Numbered from the stretch's first letter, positions 35,946 through 46,004 are shown. The stretch is DNA of 52,996 bases from Haloarcula rubripromontorii (GCF_001280425.1 NZ_LIUF01000012.1:1-52996); one strand, 5' to 3'. Notes: generated by a model not told the origin, from the sequence alone. Program-made: numbers and translations.

Positions 35946-38337
35946 ATCCACCATCCACGACAGTATCGACACCGCAGCAACCACCGTCGGCTCCCTCTGG
36001 CCCATCCACTCGTTCGTGACGGCGAACCCACTCGCGGGGTTCGAGGACCAGCCGTTCAGTGAGGCGGTCGCGCAGGCGGCCGAACTGTTGGGCGGCCGTG
36101 GCTACCCCAGCGCGGAGACGTTCCGTGCGGCGCTGGAGCGCGGCCAGATCGATCTGGAGGTTCTCGACGCGGAACTCTCCGAAGCCGGCTACGAGAGCGA
36201 CCCCGAGACACTGCTCAACCGGCTGGCAGAAGTGACCGATGCGACAGACAGTGACTCCAGCACGACTCCAAATCGCGTCGACCAGGTGTTGACAAAATGG
36301 CTGTCGGCGTTCCTCGACGAGGGGAGCGCCCACTGGTCGATGCCGAACCGCGAAGCGGGGTTCTACACTGCTTTCCGCGGGGTGGCCGAACACGACGACG
36401 AAATCCCCGAGGCGGCCGTCGACGCCCTCGCCGAGACGCCGACCGAGACTATCGAGTCGGTGCTCGCGTCGTACCCGGAGCATCAGTGGGAGGCCATCTT
36501 CGAGGAGCAACTGGCCGCCCTCCCGGGCTGGACGGGACTCGTCAAACAGCGCGCCGACGACGAGGGCGCGTGGCAGTCGGCGTACCCGATTACGCTCGCG
36601 GGATACCTCGCAGCACGTCTGGCGCTGCTGGATGCCGTCGGTGCCGACATCGCCCCCTCGGACGGCGGCATCGACCCGGACCCGACCGCCGAACTCGCCG
36701 GAGCGTTCCTGCGTGCCTGGGAGGCGACCTATCGCGGCGACCTCGTTGAAACCGTCGCCACTGAGAGCCAGTCACTCACCAACAGCGACACCGACGGCCG
36801 CCCGGACGCCCAACTTGTCTTCTGTATCGACACCCGATCGGAAATCATCCGCCGCCATCTTGAGGCCGTGGGCGACTACGAAACCCACGGGTACGCCGGT
36901 TTCTTCGGGATTCCGATGGAGTACCAGGGCTACGACACTGATGTGTCGGTCGATGCCTGCCCGCCGATTCTCGACCCGCAGCACCACGTCACCGATGTTC
37001 CGACTGACAGCGAGACCCAGAAGAGCCACGACCGCTTATCGGGCCTCCGTGAGACTGCCGACGAAATTGTCGAGACACTGGAGGCCAACGCCGCCACGGC
37101 CTACGGCTTCGTCGAGACTGCCGGGAGCGGATACGGCCTTGCGCTCGCGGCCCGCACGCTCGTCCCCGGGCGCGTGCAAGACCTGTTTGACGCGGCCGAG
37201 GACTCAGTGCCGGACGACCACGAGTTCTGCGACCCGCTCGTCCATCACCAGCACACCTACACCGGTGACTTGCCCGTTGGGCTGACCACCGAGGAGAAAG
37301 TTGAGTACGCCGCCACCGCGTTCGACCTGATGGGCTGGGAGACGTTCAGTCGCCTCGTCGTCTTCACCGGGCACGCCAGTGAAACAACCAACAATCCCTA
37401 CGATTCGAGTCTGGACTGTGGCGCCTGCGCCGGCAACCCCGGCGGCCCGAACGCCCGCGTGCTGGCTGAAATCTGCAACGACGAGGAAGTCAGGGCCGCG
37501 CTTCGCGACCGCGGATTCGAGATTCCCGACGATACCGTCTTCCTCGCCGGTGAACACAACACGACGACCGCTGAGGTGGACCTGTACGACAGCGATGTCC
37601 CCGAGAGCCACGCTGATGACCTCTCGCAGTTGCGTGCCGACCTCGCGACTACCCGCGAGAACGCGGCCGCCGAGCGTGCCGAATCGATGGGCGTCGACGG
37701 TTCGTCGGGGGTCAGCGAAACGGAACGCCGCGCCGCCGACTGGGCCGAGACCCGCCCCGAGTGGGGGCTGGCCGGTAACGCCGGCTTCGTCATCGGTCCC
37801 CGCGAACTGACGAGCGGTGTCGACCTCGACGGCCGCGCTTTCCTCCACTCCTACGACTGGTCGACTGACCCCAACGGTGAGGCGCTCGAAGCAATACTCA
37901 CCGGCCCAATGGTCGTCACGCAGTGGATCAACACCCAGTACTACTTCTCGACGGTCGACAACGCTGTCTACGGCAGCGGGTCGAAGGTGACCCACAACCC
38001 CGTCGGCAACGTCGGCGTCTACCAGGGCAACGGCGGCGACCTCATGACTGGCCTGCCGCTGCAGTCGCTCATGGCTGCCGACGACGAGCCGTACCACCAG
38101 CCGCTCCGCCTCTCGACGGTCATCCACGCGCCGGTCGACCGCGTCACCGACATCCTCGCCGACCACGGGGAGCTGGCAGCACTGCTCGACAATGACTGGC
38201 TCTCGCTGACGGTCGTCGACCCCACACAGGACCACCGGGCCTTCGAGTACGAGCATGACCTAGAGTGGTCGCCAGTGTCTGCCATCTCCGAAGCCGATGT
38301 TGCGGAGTCGACCTCGCCTGCGGCCGCGGACGACTGA
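35935..38337 (+). CDS. dabA: DabA inorganic carbon transporter subunit (UPF0753/DUF2309)
   Basis: An 800-residue protein with the beta-carbonic-anhydrase-like zinc site of DabA. The ligands are Cys297 and Asp299 in LVFCIDTRSE, His480 in FTGHASETTNNPY and Cys495 in LDCGACAGNPGG. Spacing between the last two (15) is as in characterised DabA. It is bound to the membrane through DabB, encoded immediately upstream with an 11-base overlap. Known function from bacterial homologues: energy-coupled conversion of CO2 to bicarbonate for DIC accumulation. For a heterotrophic haloarchaeon, the likely use is supply of bicarbonate for carboxylases. Confidence 0.93.
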   Translation: MSTESTIHDSIDTAATTVGSLWPIHSFVTANPLAGFEDQPFSEAVAQAAELLGGRGYPSAETFRAALERGQIDLEVLDAELSEAGYESDPETLLNRLAEVTDATDSDSSTTPNRVDQVLTKWLSAFLDEGSAHWSMPNREAGFYTAFRGVAEHDDEIPEAAVDALAETPTETIESVLASYPEHQWEAIFEEQLAALPGWTGLVKQRADDEGAWQSAYPITLAGYLAARLALLDAVGADIAPSDGGIDPDPTAELAGAFLRAWEATYRGDLVETVATESQSLTNSDTDGRPDAQLVFCIDTRSEIIRRHLEAVGDYETHGYAGFFGIPMEYQGYDTDVSVDACPPILDPQHHVTDVPTDSETQKSHDRLSGLRETADEIVETLEANAATAYGFVETAGSGYGLALAARTLVPGRVQDLFDAAEDSVPDDHEFCDPLVHHQHTYTGDLPVGLTTEEKVEYAATAFDLMGWETFSRLVVFTGHASETTNNPYDSSLDCGACAGNPGGPNARVLAEICNDEEVRAALRDRGFEIPDDTVFLAGEHNTTTAEVDLYDSDVPESHADDLSQLRADLATTRENAAAERAESMGVDGSSGVSETERRAADWAETRPEWGLAGNAGFVIGPRELTSGVDLDGRAFLHSYDWSTDPNGEALEAILTGPMVVTQWINTQYYFSTVDNAVYGSGSKVTHNPVGNVGVYQGNGGDLMTGLPLQSLMAADDEPYHQPLRLSTVIHAPVDRVTDILADHGELAALLDNDWLSLTVVDPTQDHRAFEYEHDLEWSPVSAISEADVAESTSPAAADD

Positions 38338-38557
38338 CACAGGTTCGAGTAGGTGGTATCTGGACGCGGAATAGACTGTCGATACTTGTAACACGCTATT
38401 CTCGAGCTACGTTCTGAGTTCCAGTTCTCGTCTCGTAAATTAAACCCTACGTATATCCAGACCGACTATATACAATCAGATTTGCACTACGAAGGAATCT
38501 ATACGGCAGTTATGATCTTGTCTATCGGAGTCACAACTGCAGCAAACCGGCCGTGCT

Positions 38558-39628
38558 TCACAGCGGGGTGCCACAGCTTGGGCATAGCGGGGGGCCGGAA
38601 TCGGGGATTGAGAGTCCGCAGTGTGGGCACTCGCCATCGCCCCCTGACATCCGTATTTCTGAGACAATGTCGGCTGTGTGCGTACGAATCGTCTTTTTTG
38701 TAGCTATTTCCGCACATCCACTAGCAAGCTCCTCGCCACGGTTCTGGGATAGAGCAAACTGTACTCGCTCTGCGACAAACTCGTGGTCGTCGGTAAGTGC
38801 GTCGAGCTGGAGTTGTGGGAACGGTTCTATATCATCAGTGGCGGCGAGCAAACCAAGCGCTTCGGCCGCCCGCCCACGGACGTATCTGCTTTCGTCTTCG
38901 AGACATGAAATGAGCGCTTCCCTGGCGTCTGCAAGCTGTTCAGGATGCTCAGAACCGATAACGACGAGCGCCGTGCTCAGGTGATATCGGACCAGTTCGT
39001 TGTCCGCGTGAAGATGCTCGGCGAGTGAATCGACCTGATACCGGAGTCTGTCGGGACTACCTAGGGCGATGTGGGCCAGGGCCTTCGCCAATTTCTCTCG
39101 TACCTCTGGTTCGTCGAACTCCAAGCCGATACGCAGGTCTGCTACGACCTCCGGTGAGACGACGGCATCAGGATGGTCGATGGCGACGTAGCCCAGCGCC
39201 TCCGCACACCGGGCACGGACGTAGTAGAACTCCGATTCGTCCGCGAGTCGCTCGACAAGCGCCGGGACAACTGGAACCACGCTGTCCGGCGCGCCCTCGC
39301 TGACTGCGACGAACAATTTCGCGGTCGTAAGCCGCGTTGGCCGCTCGCTGTCCTGTAAAAACTCCGTGAGCGATGGCAGGACGCCATCGAACAGCTCCGG
39401 TTGGCCCTCGGCGGTGGTTTTGAGTGACTGCAGGCACGTCTGTTGGGTCTCTGGTTCGGCCCTCGAAAGACCCTCAAGCGCGGCCCGCGCGTCAGCTTCC
39501 TTCCCTTCTTCTAGTAATGTCGCAACTTTTGTCTCTGGAGGTGCACCGGGTTGGTCGTCCATCGGTCCGTTGTCGGTGTTTCTCACAGAATCCACAAAAT
39601 CCCTTGCCTCCCGGTCGTTGCTCGACAC
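38558..39628 (-). CDS. HEAT-repeat protein with C-terminal zinc ribbon
   Basis: A 356-residue cytoplasmic protein. From ~70 to 300 it is built of HEAT-like helical pairs, for example VREKLAKALAHIALGSPDR, VRYHLSTALVVIGSEHPEQ and YVRGRAAEALGLLAATDD. The C-terminus has a zinc ribbon of four cysteines, CPHC...CPSC (~334-353). This pairing suggests a scaffold or protein-protein adaptor. The start is a GTG at 39628; an ATG 22 codons in (39562) is also possible. Function not known. Confidence 0.82.
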   Translation of the reverse strand: MSSNDREARDFVDSVRNTDNGPMDDQPGAPPETKVATLLEEGKEADARAALEGLSRAEPETQQTCLQSLKTTAEGQPELFDGVLPSLTEFLQDSERPTRLTTAKLFVAVSEGAPDSVVPVVPALVERLADESEFYYVRARCAEALGYVAIDHPDAVVSPEVVADLRIGLEFDEPEVREKLAKALAHIALGSPDRLRYQVDSLAEHLHADNELVRYHLSTALVVIGSEHPEQLADAREALISCLEDESRYVRGRAAEALGLLAATDDIEPFPQLQLDALTDDHEFVAERVQFALSQNRGEELASGCAEIATKKTIRTHTADIVSEIRMSGGDGECPHCGLSIPDSGPPLCPSCGTPL

Positions 39629-39922
39629 AAATACAACCGCTCACCGCTGCAACTGCTATGCCGCGACTGAGGCACTATCTAGTGACGGAAATAGCTAAGT
39701 ATAGCCATCTATGCGTAATCTAATCTACGAGTGCAAAATTCGGAGATATTGGGGCGACTGAAACACAAATTCGGACTGTAAACGGAATTAAAATTGCTGA
39801 TATAATACAATATACCGTCCGATGGGGAACGGAAGATGAGCGTTGAGCGACACCATCTGTTGGACTGTCATCTCTTTCAGACAAAAATTAAATGATGGTG
39901 TAGGTTTTCGGTTCAGGTATAG

Positions 39923-40444
39923 ATGGAAAGCAAACGCGCTTCGTTCGAGGGATCTCTCGAAGCATTGGGTGTGTCAGTGTCCAGCACACCTGAGGCTGAA
40001 CTTGCAGCCGCTGTCACGGAGGCAGTCACGGAGCCAGCAGTCGGGATCGCTCTCAACGAGTCGATCGGCGGCGAGGCGTTTTCTCTCGCAGAGACGCCGG
40101 TCACGGTCGACCCGACGCCGGTTGCGCTCCGCGAGGCGACCACCGGCGTAACCGGTGCCGAACTCGGTGTCGGCGACTACGGCTCACTCGTCCTCACGAT
40201 GACCGAACAGGCCAGTGAACTCGTGAGCCTGTTCGTCGAGCGCCACGTCGCTATTCTTTACGAGGAGGATATACGGCCTGATATGGACGCAGCGGTGGCA
40301 GAACTGGACGAGCGGTTTACCGAAACGAACGGGAGTGCGATCATCGCAACAGGACCGAGCGCGACAGCCGATATGGGTGCGCTCGTCAAAGGCGCACATG
40401 GGCCTAAGGAGGTCCACGTCATCATCGTCGAGGAGGGGGCCTGA
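39923..40444 (+). CDS. lutC: LUD-domain protein, LutC/YkgG-like
   Basis: A 173-residue LUD (lactate utilisation) domain protein. The C-terminal GSAIIATGPSATADMGALVK and GPKEVHVIIVEE are the conserved end of the family. In bacteria LutA, LutB and LutC together oxidise L-lactate, probably through LutB Fe-S centres. It is the first gene of a tight pair; the next starts two bases after its stop. Confidence 0.88.
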   Translation: MESKRASFEGSLEALGVSVSSTPEAELAAAVTEAVTEPAVGIALNESIGGEAFSLAETPVTVDPTPVALREATTGVTGAELGVGDYGSLVLTMTEQASELVSLFVERHVAILYEEDIRPDMDAAVAELDERFTETNGSAIIATGPSATADMGALVKGAHGPKEVHVIIVEEGA

Positions 40445-40446
40445 CA

Positions 40447-42627
40447 ATGGCGACGGCCGACGAAATCCGCGAGCTGATGCGGACCGAAGGGGCAGCAATT
40501 GCGGAGAACACGCAGGGGTTTAACGCGGGGCGCTACGACTCTGTCGGGGACCTAGAAGACTACGAGGACCTCAAGCGAGCAGCCCGCAGTATCAAGGAGG
40601 ACGCGATCACGGAACTACCGGAGCTTCTCGACCAGCTCACGGAGACCGTCGAAGCGAACGGCGGGACAGTGTACATCGCAGACGACGCCGCCGACGCGAA
40701 CGAGTACATCCGCGAGGTAGCCGACGAGCGAGCGGCTGACCGGGTCGTCAAGAGCAAGTCGATGACCAGTGAGGAGATCGAGGTCAACGAAGCGCTCGAA
40801 GCGGACGGCGTGGACGTGGTCGAGACGGACCTCGGCGAGTGGGTGTTGCAGGTCGCCGACGAAGCCCCGTCACACATCGTCGCCCCCGCGATTCACAAGT
40901 CCCGCGAGAGCATCGCTGAGCTGTTCAACGAGCGGTTCGACCCCGACGAGCCACTGGAGACGGCCAAGGAACTGACACATTTCGCCCGCGAGAAACTCGG
41001 CGAGCAGATCGCCGACGCGGAAGTCGGCATCACCGGTGCGAACTTCATCGCGGCCGACACCGGGACAATGGCGCTGGTCACCAGCGAGGGCAACGCCCGC
41101 AAGACAGTGGCCGCGACGGACACGCACGTCGCTGTCGCTGGCGTCGAGAAGGTCATTCCGACAGTCGCGGACCTTCACCCGTTTATCGAACTTATCGGTC
41201 GGTCGGGTACCGGGCAGGACATTACGTCGTACGTCTCCTTGCTGACCCCACCAGTTGACACGCCGGTCGTCGACTTCACGGACGACGAAACACCGCTGTC
41301 GGAATTTGATTCCGACCGCGACTTCCACCTCGTACTTATCGACAATGGCCGACTGGAGATGCGAGACGACGAACAGCTCCGGGAGACGCTGTACTGCATC
41401 CGCTGTTCGGCCTGTTCGAACTCCTGTGCAAACTTCCAGAGCGTCGGCGGTCACGCCTTCGGCGGGGAGACGTATTCGGGCGGTATTGCGACGGGCTGGG
41501 AAGCCGGCATCGAAGGGCTGGACGTGGCCGAAGAGTTCAACGATCTCTGTACCGGGTGTACGCGCTGCGTGAACGCCTGCCCGGTTGGCATCGACATCCC
41601 GTGGATCAACACCGTGGTCCGGGATCGGATCAACCGCGACAAGGAGACCCCCGGCGAGTGGCTCGTTGACGGCCTCACCCCCGACGAGGAAGACGACGGC
41701 GCACCCCTCCAGAAACGCTTTTTCGGAAACTTCGAGACCGTCGCAAAGCTCGGCAGCGCCACCGCGCCGGTGTCGAACTGGCTGGCCGATACGGGCGTCT
41801 CGCGGCAGGTCATGGAGCGAGTGCTTGGCATCGACCCGCGGCGCGACCTGCCGACCTTCGAACGGGAGACGCTCGTCGACTGGGCCGCTGCCCGTGACTC
41901 ACAGGTCGATGATCCCGAACGCCGGGCGGTGCTGTATCCGGACCTGTACACGAACCACGTGCAGGTCGAGCGCGGGAAAGCCGCGGTAAAGGTGCTCGAA
42001 TCGCTCGGCGTCGATGTGGTGGTTCCGCCGGCGCCGTCCAGCGGCCGTGCGCCGTTTTCCCAGGGGATGGTTGCGACGGCGACAGACCACGCCGAACGGG
42101 TCACGGAGGCTCTGGACCCCCACATTCAAGCCGGCCGCGACGTGGTCGTTATTGAGCCGAGTGATCACGCGATGTTCACACGGGAGTACGAACGCCTCGT
42201 TGACGAGTCGACGTTCGCTGACATCGCGGCGAACAGCTACGAAGTGTTCGAATACGTGTTCGGGCTGCTCGACAACGGAGCGTCCGTCGACGCGCTTTCG
42301 ACCGTCGAAGGGGCCGAAATCGCGTACCACAGCCACTGCCAGCAGCGGACGCTGGGACTCGAAGCCCACACCGTCGCTGTACTTGAGGAGTGTGGGTACG
42401 ATGTCGTCACATCTGATGTGGAGTGTTGTGGCATGGCTGGCAGCTTCGGGTACAAGTCCGACTACTACGAACTGAGCATGGATGTCGGCGACAGACTCCG
42501 GACACAACTACGAGACGACGGCGTACAGGACCGGCCCGTTGTCGCCAGCGGGACCTCGTGCCTGGAGCAGATCGATGCTCTGCTGGAGCGGCAGCCCCGT
42601 CACCCTATCGAACTGCTGGCGACGTGA
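40447..42627 (+). CDS. lutB: LutB-LutA fusion: LUD, 2x[4Fe-4S] and CCG domains
   Basis: A 726-residue fusion. Residues ~60-290 form a LUD domain (ITGANFIAADTGTMALVTSE). Two [4Fe-4S] motifs follow: CIRCSACSNSC at ~317-327 and CTGCTRCVNACP at ~368-379. The C-terminal ~300 residues resemble LutA/GlpC CCG domains. The second CCG motif is complete (DVECCGMAGSFGYKSDYY, ~656-673). The first, normally CCGxxxxxxG, reads PSSGRAPFSQG and has lost its cysteines. So this is LutB fused to a LutA with one degenerate cluster site. It would oxidise lactate or a related hydroxy acid, passing electrons to the respiratory chain. Confidence 0.9.
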   Translation: MATADEIRELMRTEGAAIAENTQGFNAGRYDSVGDLEDYEDLKRAARSIKEDAITELPELLDQLTETVEANGGTVYIADDAADANEYIREVADERAADRVVKSKSMTSEEIEVNEALEADGVDVVETDLGEWVLQVADEAPSHIVAPAIHKSRESIAELFNERFDPDEPLETAKELTHFAREKLGEQIADAEVGITGANFIAADTGTMALVTSEGNARKTVAATDTHVAVAGVEKVIPTVADLHPFIELIGRSGTGQDITSYVSLLTPPVDTPVVDFTDDETPLSEFDSDRDFHLVLIDNGRLEMRDDEQLRETLYCIRCSACSNSCANFQSVGGHAFGGETYSGGIATGWEAGIEGLDVAEEFNDLCTGCTRCVNACPVGIDIPWINTVVRDRINRDKETPGEWLVDGLTPDEEDDGAPLQKRFFGNFETVAKLGSATAPVSNWLADTGVSRQVMERVLGIDPRRDLPTFERETLVDWAAARDSQVDDPERRAVLYPDLYTNHVQVERGKAAVKVLESLGVDVVVPPAPSSGRAPFSQGMVATATDHAERVTEALDPHIQAGRDVVVIEPSDHAMFTREYERLVDESTFADIAANSYEVFEYVFGLLDNGASVDALSTVEGAEIAYHSHCQQRTLGLEAHTVAVLEECGYDVVTSDVECCGMAGSFGYKSDYYELSMDVGDRLRTQLRDDGVQDRPVVASGTSCLEQIDALLERQPRHPIELLAT

Positions 42628-42801
42628 CTGGCTTTGCGTCCCAGCCGACTGCTGTTCTGGCTGTCTCACACGCACGTTCGACCCGTCCAGGACCTAACGT
42701 GTGTACAGCCGTTATTTATCCCGCCTTTATTAGATCGTATGTCGAGATTGTGAGATCACTATCCCCGGAAACGCGAATGCGGAGGGACAGGCTCCCGACG
42801 G

Positions 42802-44151
42802 CTATTCGCGAAGCGACGGGGTGACGAACCGCCCGTCGTCGAACTCGATTGGCGATGGCTCCTCGACGACGCGCAGGTCCTCGCGACCGCGCGCGGCCTC
42901 GACCAGCGCGGGTGACGCGTAGAGGCGGTGGAGATGCATCGTGTCGGCCGCGCGAAGCACGCGAACAGTATCGGGGTCGACGACGCCTATCGTCGACAGC
43001 GCAGCGACGATGCCAGCACGGTCGGTTTCGACCACCGGTGGCAGCTTCACCCCGCGAATCGTGCTTGCAGTGAGTGCATTGATGAGCGACGTTTGCGCGT
43101 CGAGTTCTGCGACAACATCTTCGTGAACGACATCCGCTGAGCCGACGCCCATCGCGTTCCCGTGGGTCTTCTCCGTCAGCCCGCGCGTATAGATACGCTT
43201 GACCTCCGGCGTCTCAGGTGCCGGTTCATTTATCGAGAACGGTCGACGGCCGATGACGTTGGTATCGAGTCCCTGACCGCTGATTTCCTTTCCTTGGCGG
43301 TCAAATATCACGAGGTCAAGATCATCGAACGGGAGCGTCGGCATCAGTTCGTAGGCAGTCTCTAACAGCTCCGCCTCGCGGTCGAGGAAGCCACTGGGCG
43401 GTACACCCTCTATCAGCGTCGTCTCGTCGTGCTGATCCTCGACGATTGCGACGCCGCCGACGATGGGCAGTTCTTCGAGCAACTGCCCGGTGATCTCCGG
43501 AATCATCCGGCGGAACGACCAGTCGACGGCCCACTTGTGGGCTATCTGAGCGCCCCGTTGCTTGCCCATGCCGATGACGAGCATCTTCGAGAGTCCGCTT
43601 TCGACGGGACCGTCGAAGTCCGTATGCGGCTTGACGCGATTGATTGGGATGATTGCATCAGCCGCCACAGCGGTGTCGTCGGCGACAACGGGCACGTCCC
43701 GGTCCGGCGTCCGTCCGACCTCGACCACATCCATAGTCGACCGGATTTCACAGCCGATTGCCGACTCTGTCACGCCCAGCTCGTTCAGCATCGTTCGCTG
43801 GCCCTCGCCGGTCGCGCCACCGTGACTCCCCATGGCTGGGAAGACGAACGGCTCGTAGCCGGCAGCAGACACTGCTTCAACGACGCCGGTGACGATAGAG
43901 GGAAGGTTCGCGATACCGCGACTACCAACGCCAATCGCGACCTCGCCGCCCGCAGGGATGTCGGCAAAAGATAGTGACTCGACTGCTCGCGCTGCGTGTG
44001 CTGTGACGTCGTCCGGCGCTATCGGGTCTGTCTCCCAGCGCTGTTCGATGATGCCGAGTTCAGGGAGTGGCGGGTCGCCACAGGCATCGACGATTGTCTC
44101 TTCCGGGACGGAGAGGGCGTCCGCCGCGACCTGTTGATCGGGTGTGTTCAT
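42802..44151 (-). CDS. Lactate racemase (LarA)-like DUF2088-domain protein
   Basis: A 449-residue protein with the DUF2088/LarA N-terminal domain. Signature stretches include GVGSRGIANLPSIVTGVVEA, FPAMGSHGGATGEGQ and INRVKPHTDFDGPVESGLSK. LarA interconverts lactate stereoisomers and needs a nickel-pincer cofactor in characterised members. Some members act on other hydroxy acids. The Lys in NRVKPHTDF fits. No larB/larC/larE maturation genes lie nearby, so activity is uncertain. It is convergent with the LUD operon, suggesting shared hydroxy-acid metabolism. ATG at 44151 is chosen by TTTATCAGC ~27 bases upstream. Confidence 0.8.
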   Translation of the reverse strand: MNTPDQQVAADALSVPEETIVDACGDPPLPELGIIEQRWETDPIAPDDVTAHAARAVESLSFADIPAGGEVAIGVGSRGIANLPSIVTGVVEAVSAAGYEPFVFPAMGSHGGATGEGQRTMLNELGVTESAIGCEIRSTMDVVEVGRTPDRDVPVVADDTAVAADAIIPINRVKPHTDFDGPVESGLSKMLVIGMGKQRGAQIAHKWAVDWSFRRMIPEITGQLLEELPIVGGVAIVEDQHDETTLIEGVPPSGFLDREAELLETAYELMPTLPFDDLDLVIFDRQGKEISGQGLDTNVIGRRPFSINEPAPETPEVKRIYTRGLTEKTHGNAMGVGSADVVHEDVVAELDAQTSLINALTASTIRGVKLPPVVETDRAGIVAALSTIGVVDPDTVRVLRAADTMHLHRLYASPALVEAARGREDLRVVEEPSPIEFDDGRFVTPSLRE

Positions 44152-44276
44152 ACGCGGCATATCAGCCCGTCTGCTGATAAACGTGATCCACGGATCGAAC
44201 AGAAGCTGCCACTGTCCCGTGCTACAGCAGGCCGGTAGTACCACCTGAGAGTAGCCACCGCGTACCTGTGGTGCCC

Positions 44277-45611
44277 TTATTCGCTCGGGGCTGGAACAAC
44301 GAGTACAATCACGTCGTTGACGTTCGTCCCAGTCGGTCCGGTTTCGACTGTCGCCTCGATTTCTGAGAGGTGTGGGCCGGCATCATTTGCAAGCAGCGCG
44401 CCGCGGGCTCGTTCGCGGTCCTCGATGCTGCTCGTATTGGCGATAGCCCCGGCCACGTCAGAGCTTCCGTCCTCGCCATCAGTGTCAACTGCAGCGATGA
44501 CCGCGTCGCCGTCGTGGGCCAGTACTCCCGAGAGAACAACTTCCTGATTAGGGCCTCCCTGTCCGCCATTTCCGCTTACCGTGACGGTCGTCTCGCCACC
44601 GGCAAGGAGGACTGCTGGCGGTTCGACCGGTGTGCCAGTCGCTGTAGCTTCTTCGGCGATAGCGACGAGCGGCTTCGCTACCTCGCGGGCCTCGCCGCGC
44701 AGCCGAGACGTGAGGACTACTGGTTCGTAGCCGGCCTCCCGCGCGACGGCAGCGGCGGCATCAAGTGCGGTTGCGTTGTCCGCGATGAGGTGGTTCGTAA
44801 CACGGTCGAAGGCAGGGTCGTCGGGAGACGGCGTTTCCGGGATTTGGCCCTCCCGCCCAGCTTCGAGATGGTCGTGAACGGCTGGCGGCGGCGCGAGGTC
44901 GTATCGGTCGAACACATCGAGTGCATCTCCATACGTTGTTTCGTCCGGGACTGACGGACCGCTACCGATGGTCGAGAGGTCGTTTCCGACGACATCGCTG
45001 ATTAGTACCCCGGCGACAGTAGCGGGAGCCGCGCGCCGTGCTATCTGTCCACCTTTCAGGTCTGAGAGGTGCTTCCGGACCGCATTAATCCCTGTAATCG
45101 GAACGCCACCACTGAGAAGTCTATCGGTCGTTGTCTGGAGATCCTCCAGTGTCAGGTTCCCAGCCGGAGCCGATAGCAGCGCGCTGGCTCCGCCGGTCAG
45201 GACAAACAAGATGAGCGTGTCCGTGCCGGCTTCATCGACAGTCTCTAGTATCTCGGTCGTCGCCCCAACGTTCTTATCTGACGGTAACGGGTGGTCCCCG
45301 ACCGAAATCTGAACGGTTTGAGTGTCGACGGCTTGCTTGGAGACGATGTGGCCGCCGCAGAGGCTGTCGCCGAGTACAGACTCAAGCGCCCGTGTCACGC
45401 CGCCTGCGGCTTTCCCGCCGCCGACAACGACAACATCGGTGTACTCGTCAAGATCGTAAGTCGTCCCGGCGATCGTCAGCGTCTCGCCGTCGCGGCTGAC
45501 GGTCGATTTGGTGGCTGCCGCAGGTGCAGCCGCGTCCACGGCGGCTTCGATACAATCGAGTGCCACCTCGTGTGCAGCGCTGGCAGTCAGTGCGCTCCGG
45601 TTATGAATCAT
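44277..45611 (-). CDS. Glycerate 2-kinase (MOFRL family)
   Basis: A 444-residue protein of the type-2 glycerate kinase family. VVVVGGGKAAGGVTRALE (nucleotide-binding part) lies near the N-terminus, FVLTGGASALLSAP in the middle, and LLAGGETTVTVSGNGGQGGPNQ in the MOFRL C-terminal domain. It makes 2-phosphoglycerate from glycerate, typically in modified Entner-Doudoroff or serine/glyoxylate pathways. The ATG at 45611 is preceded by TTTTTTACC, a good TATA match; the longer frame lacks such support. Confidence 0.92.
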   Translation of the reverse strand: MIHNRSALTASAAHEVALDCIEAAVDAAAPAAATKSTVSRDGETLTIAGTTYDLDEYTDVVVVGGGKAAGGVTRALESVLGDSLCGGHIVSKQAVDTQTVQISVGDHPLPSDKNVGATTEILETVDEAGTDTLILFVLTGGASALLSAPAGNLTLEDLQTTTDRLLSGGVPITGINAVRKHLSDLKGGQIARRAAPATVAGVLISDVVGNDLSTIGSGPSVPDETTYGDALDVFDRYDLAPPPAVHDHLEAGREGQIPETPSPDDPAFDRVTNHLIADNATALDAAAAVAREAGYEPVVLTSRLRGEAREVAKPLVAIAEEATATGTPVEPPAVLLAGGETTVTVSGNGGQGGPNQEVVLSGVLAHDGDAVIAAVDTDGEDGSSDVAGAIANTSSIEDRERARGALLANDAGPHLSEIEATVETGPTGTNVNDVIVLVVPAPSE

Positions 45612-46004
45612 ACGACCGCTTCCGTCCGAACCGGTAAAAAATCCCACGCACAAACAGTGACCAGTGGTCCAGAAGTCGCGTCCAATCTGGAGGCAGTGCA
45701 GGCTCTGTGAATCAGCCCTTTGATGACTCCACAACGAACCGTACTGTCGTATCTGCCGGGATATAACTGGGAATGTCAGCAGGCAACAGCACGGCTGTCC
45801 TCGTTTTCAACTGCGTTTATCAGAATCAGTGTTAGACGCTATTTTATATCAGTATGCCTTGATTATCTCATCGCTGTGTGGGGACAAGTACTGACTTCGT
45901 GACAGAAAAGGTAACTATCTCGGTACTATCGAGAGCAAGAAAATTGGCCTGAATGAGACTCTCGCCCCGAATTTGCAATATCCGTTAGCAGCAACAGGAG
46001 GTGT
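45612..46004. other. Intergenic region, nothing recognised
   Basis: About 390 bases between the kinase start and the epimerase stop. A short GTTAGACGCTATTTTATATCAGTA (AT-rich stretch near 45831) could hold a promoter, but no downstream gene starts nearby. No gene is seen. Confidence 0.4.

Noticed and set aside
37204-38256. 350-codon minus-strand open frame opposite dabA
   Set aside because: Shadow of dabA; no domain and unlike the acidic proteome. Similar long shadows at 34658-35776 and 10342-11325 were rejected for the same reason.
45720-45902. 60-codon frame between glycerate kinase and epimerase
   Set aside because: Low GC3 and no promoter fit; chance frame in non-coding DNA.
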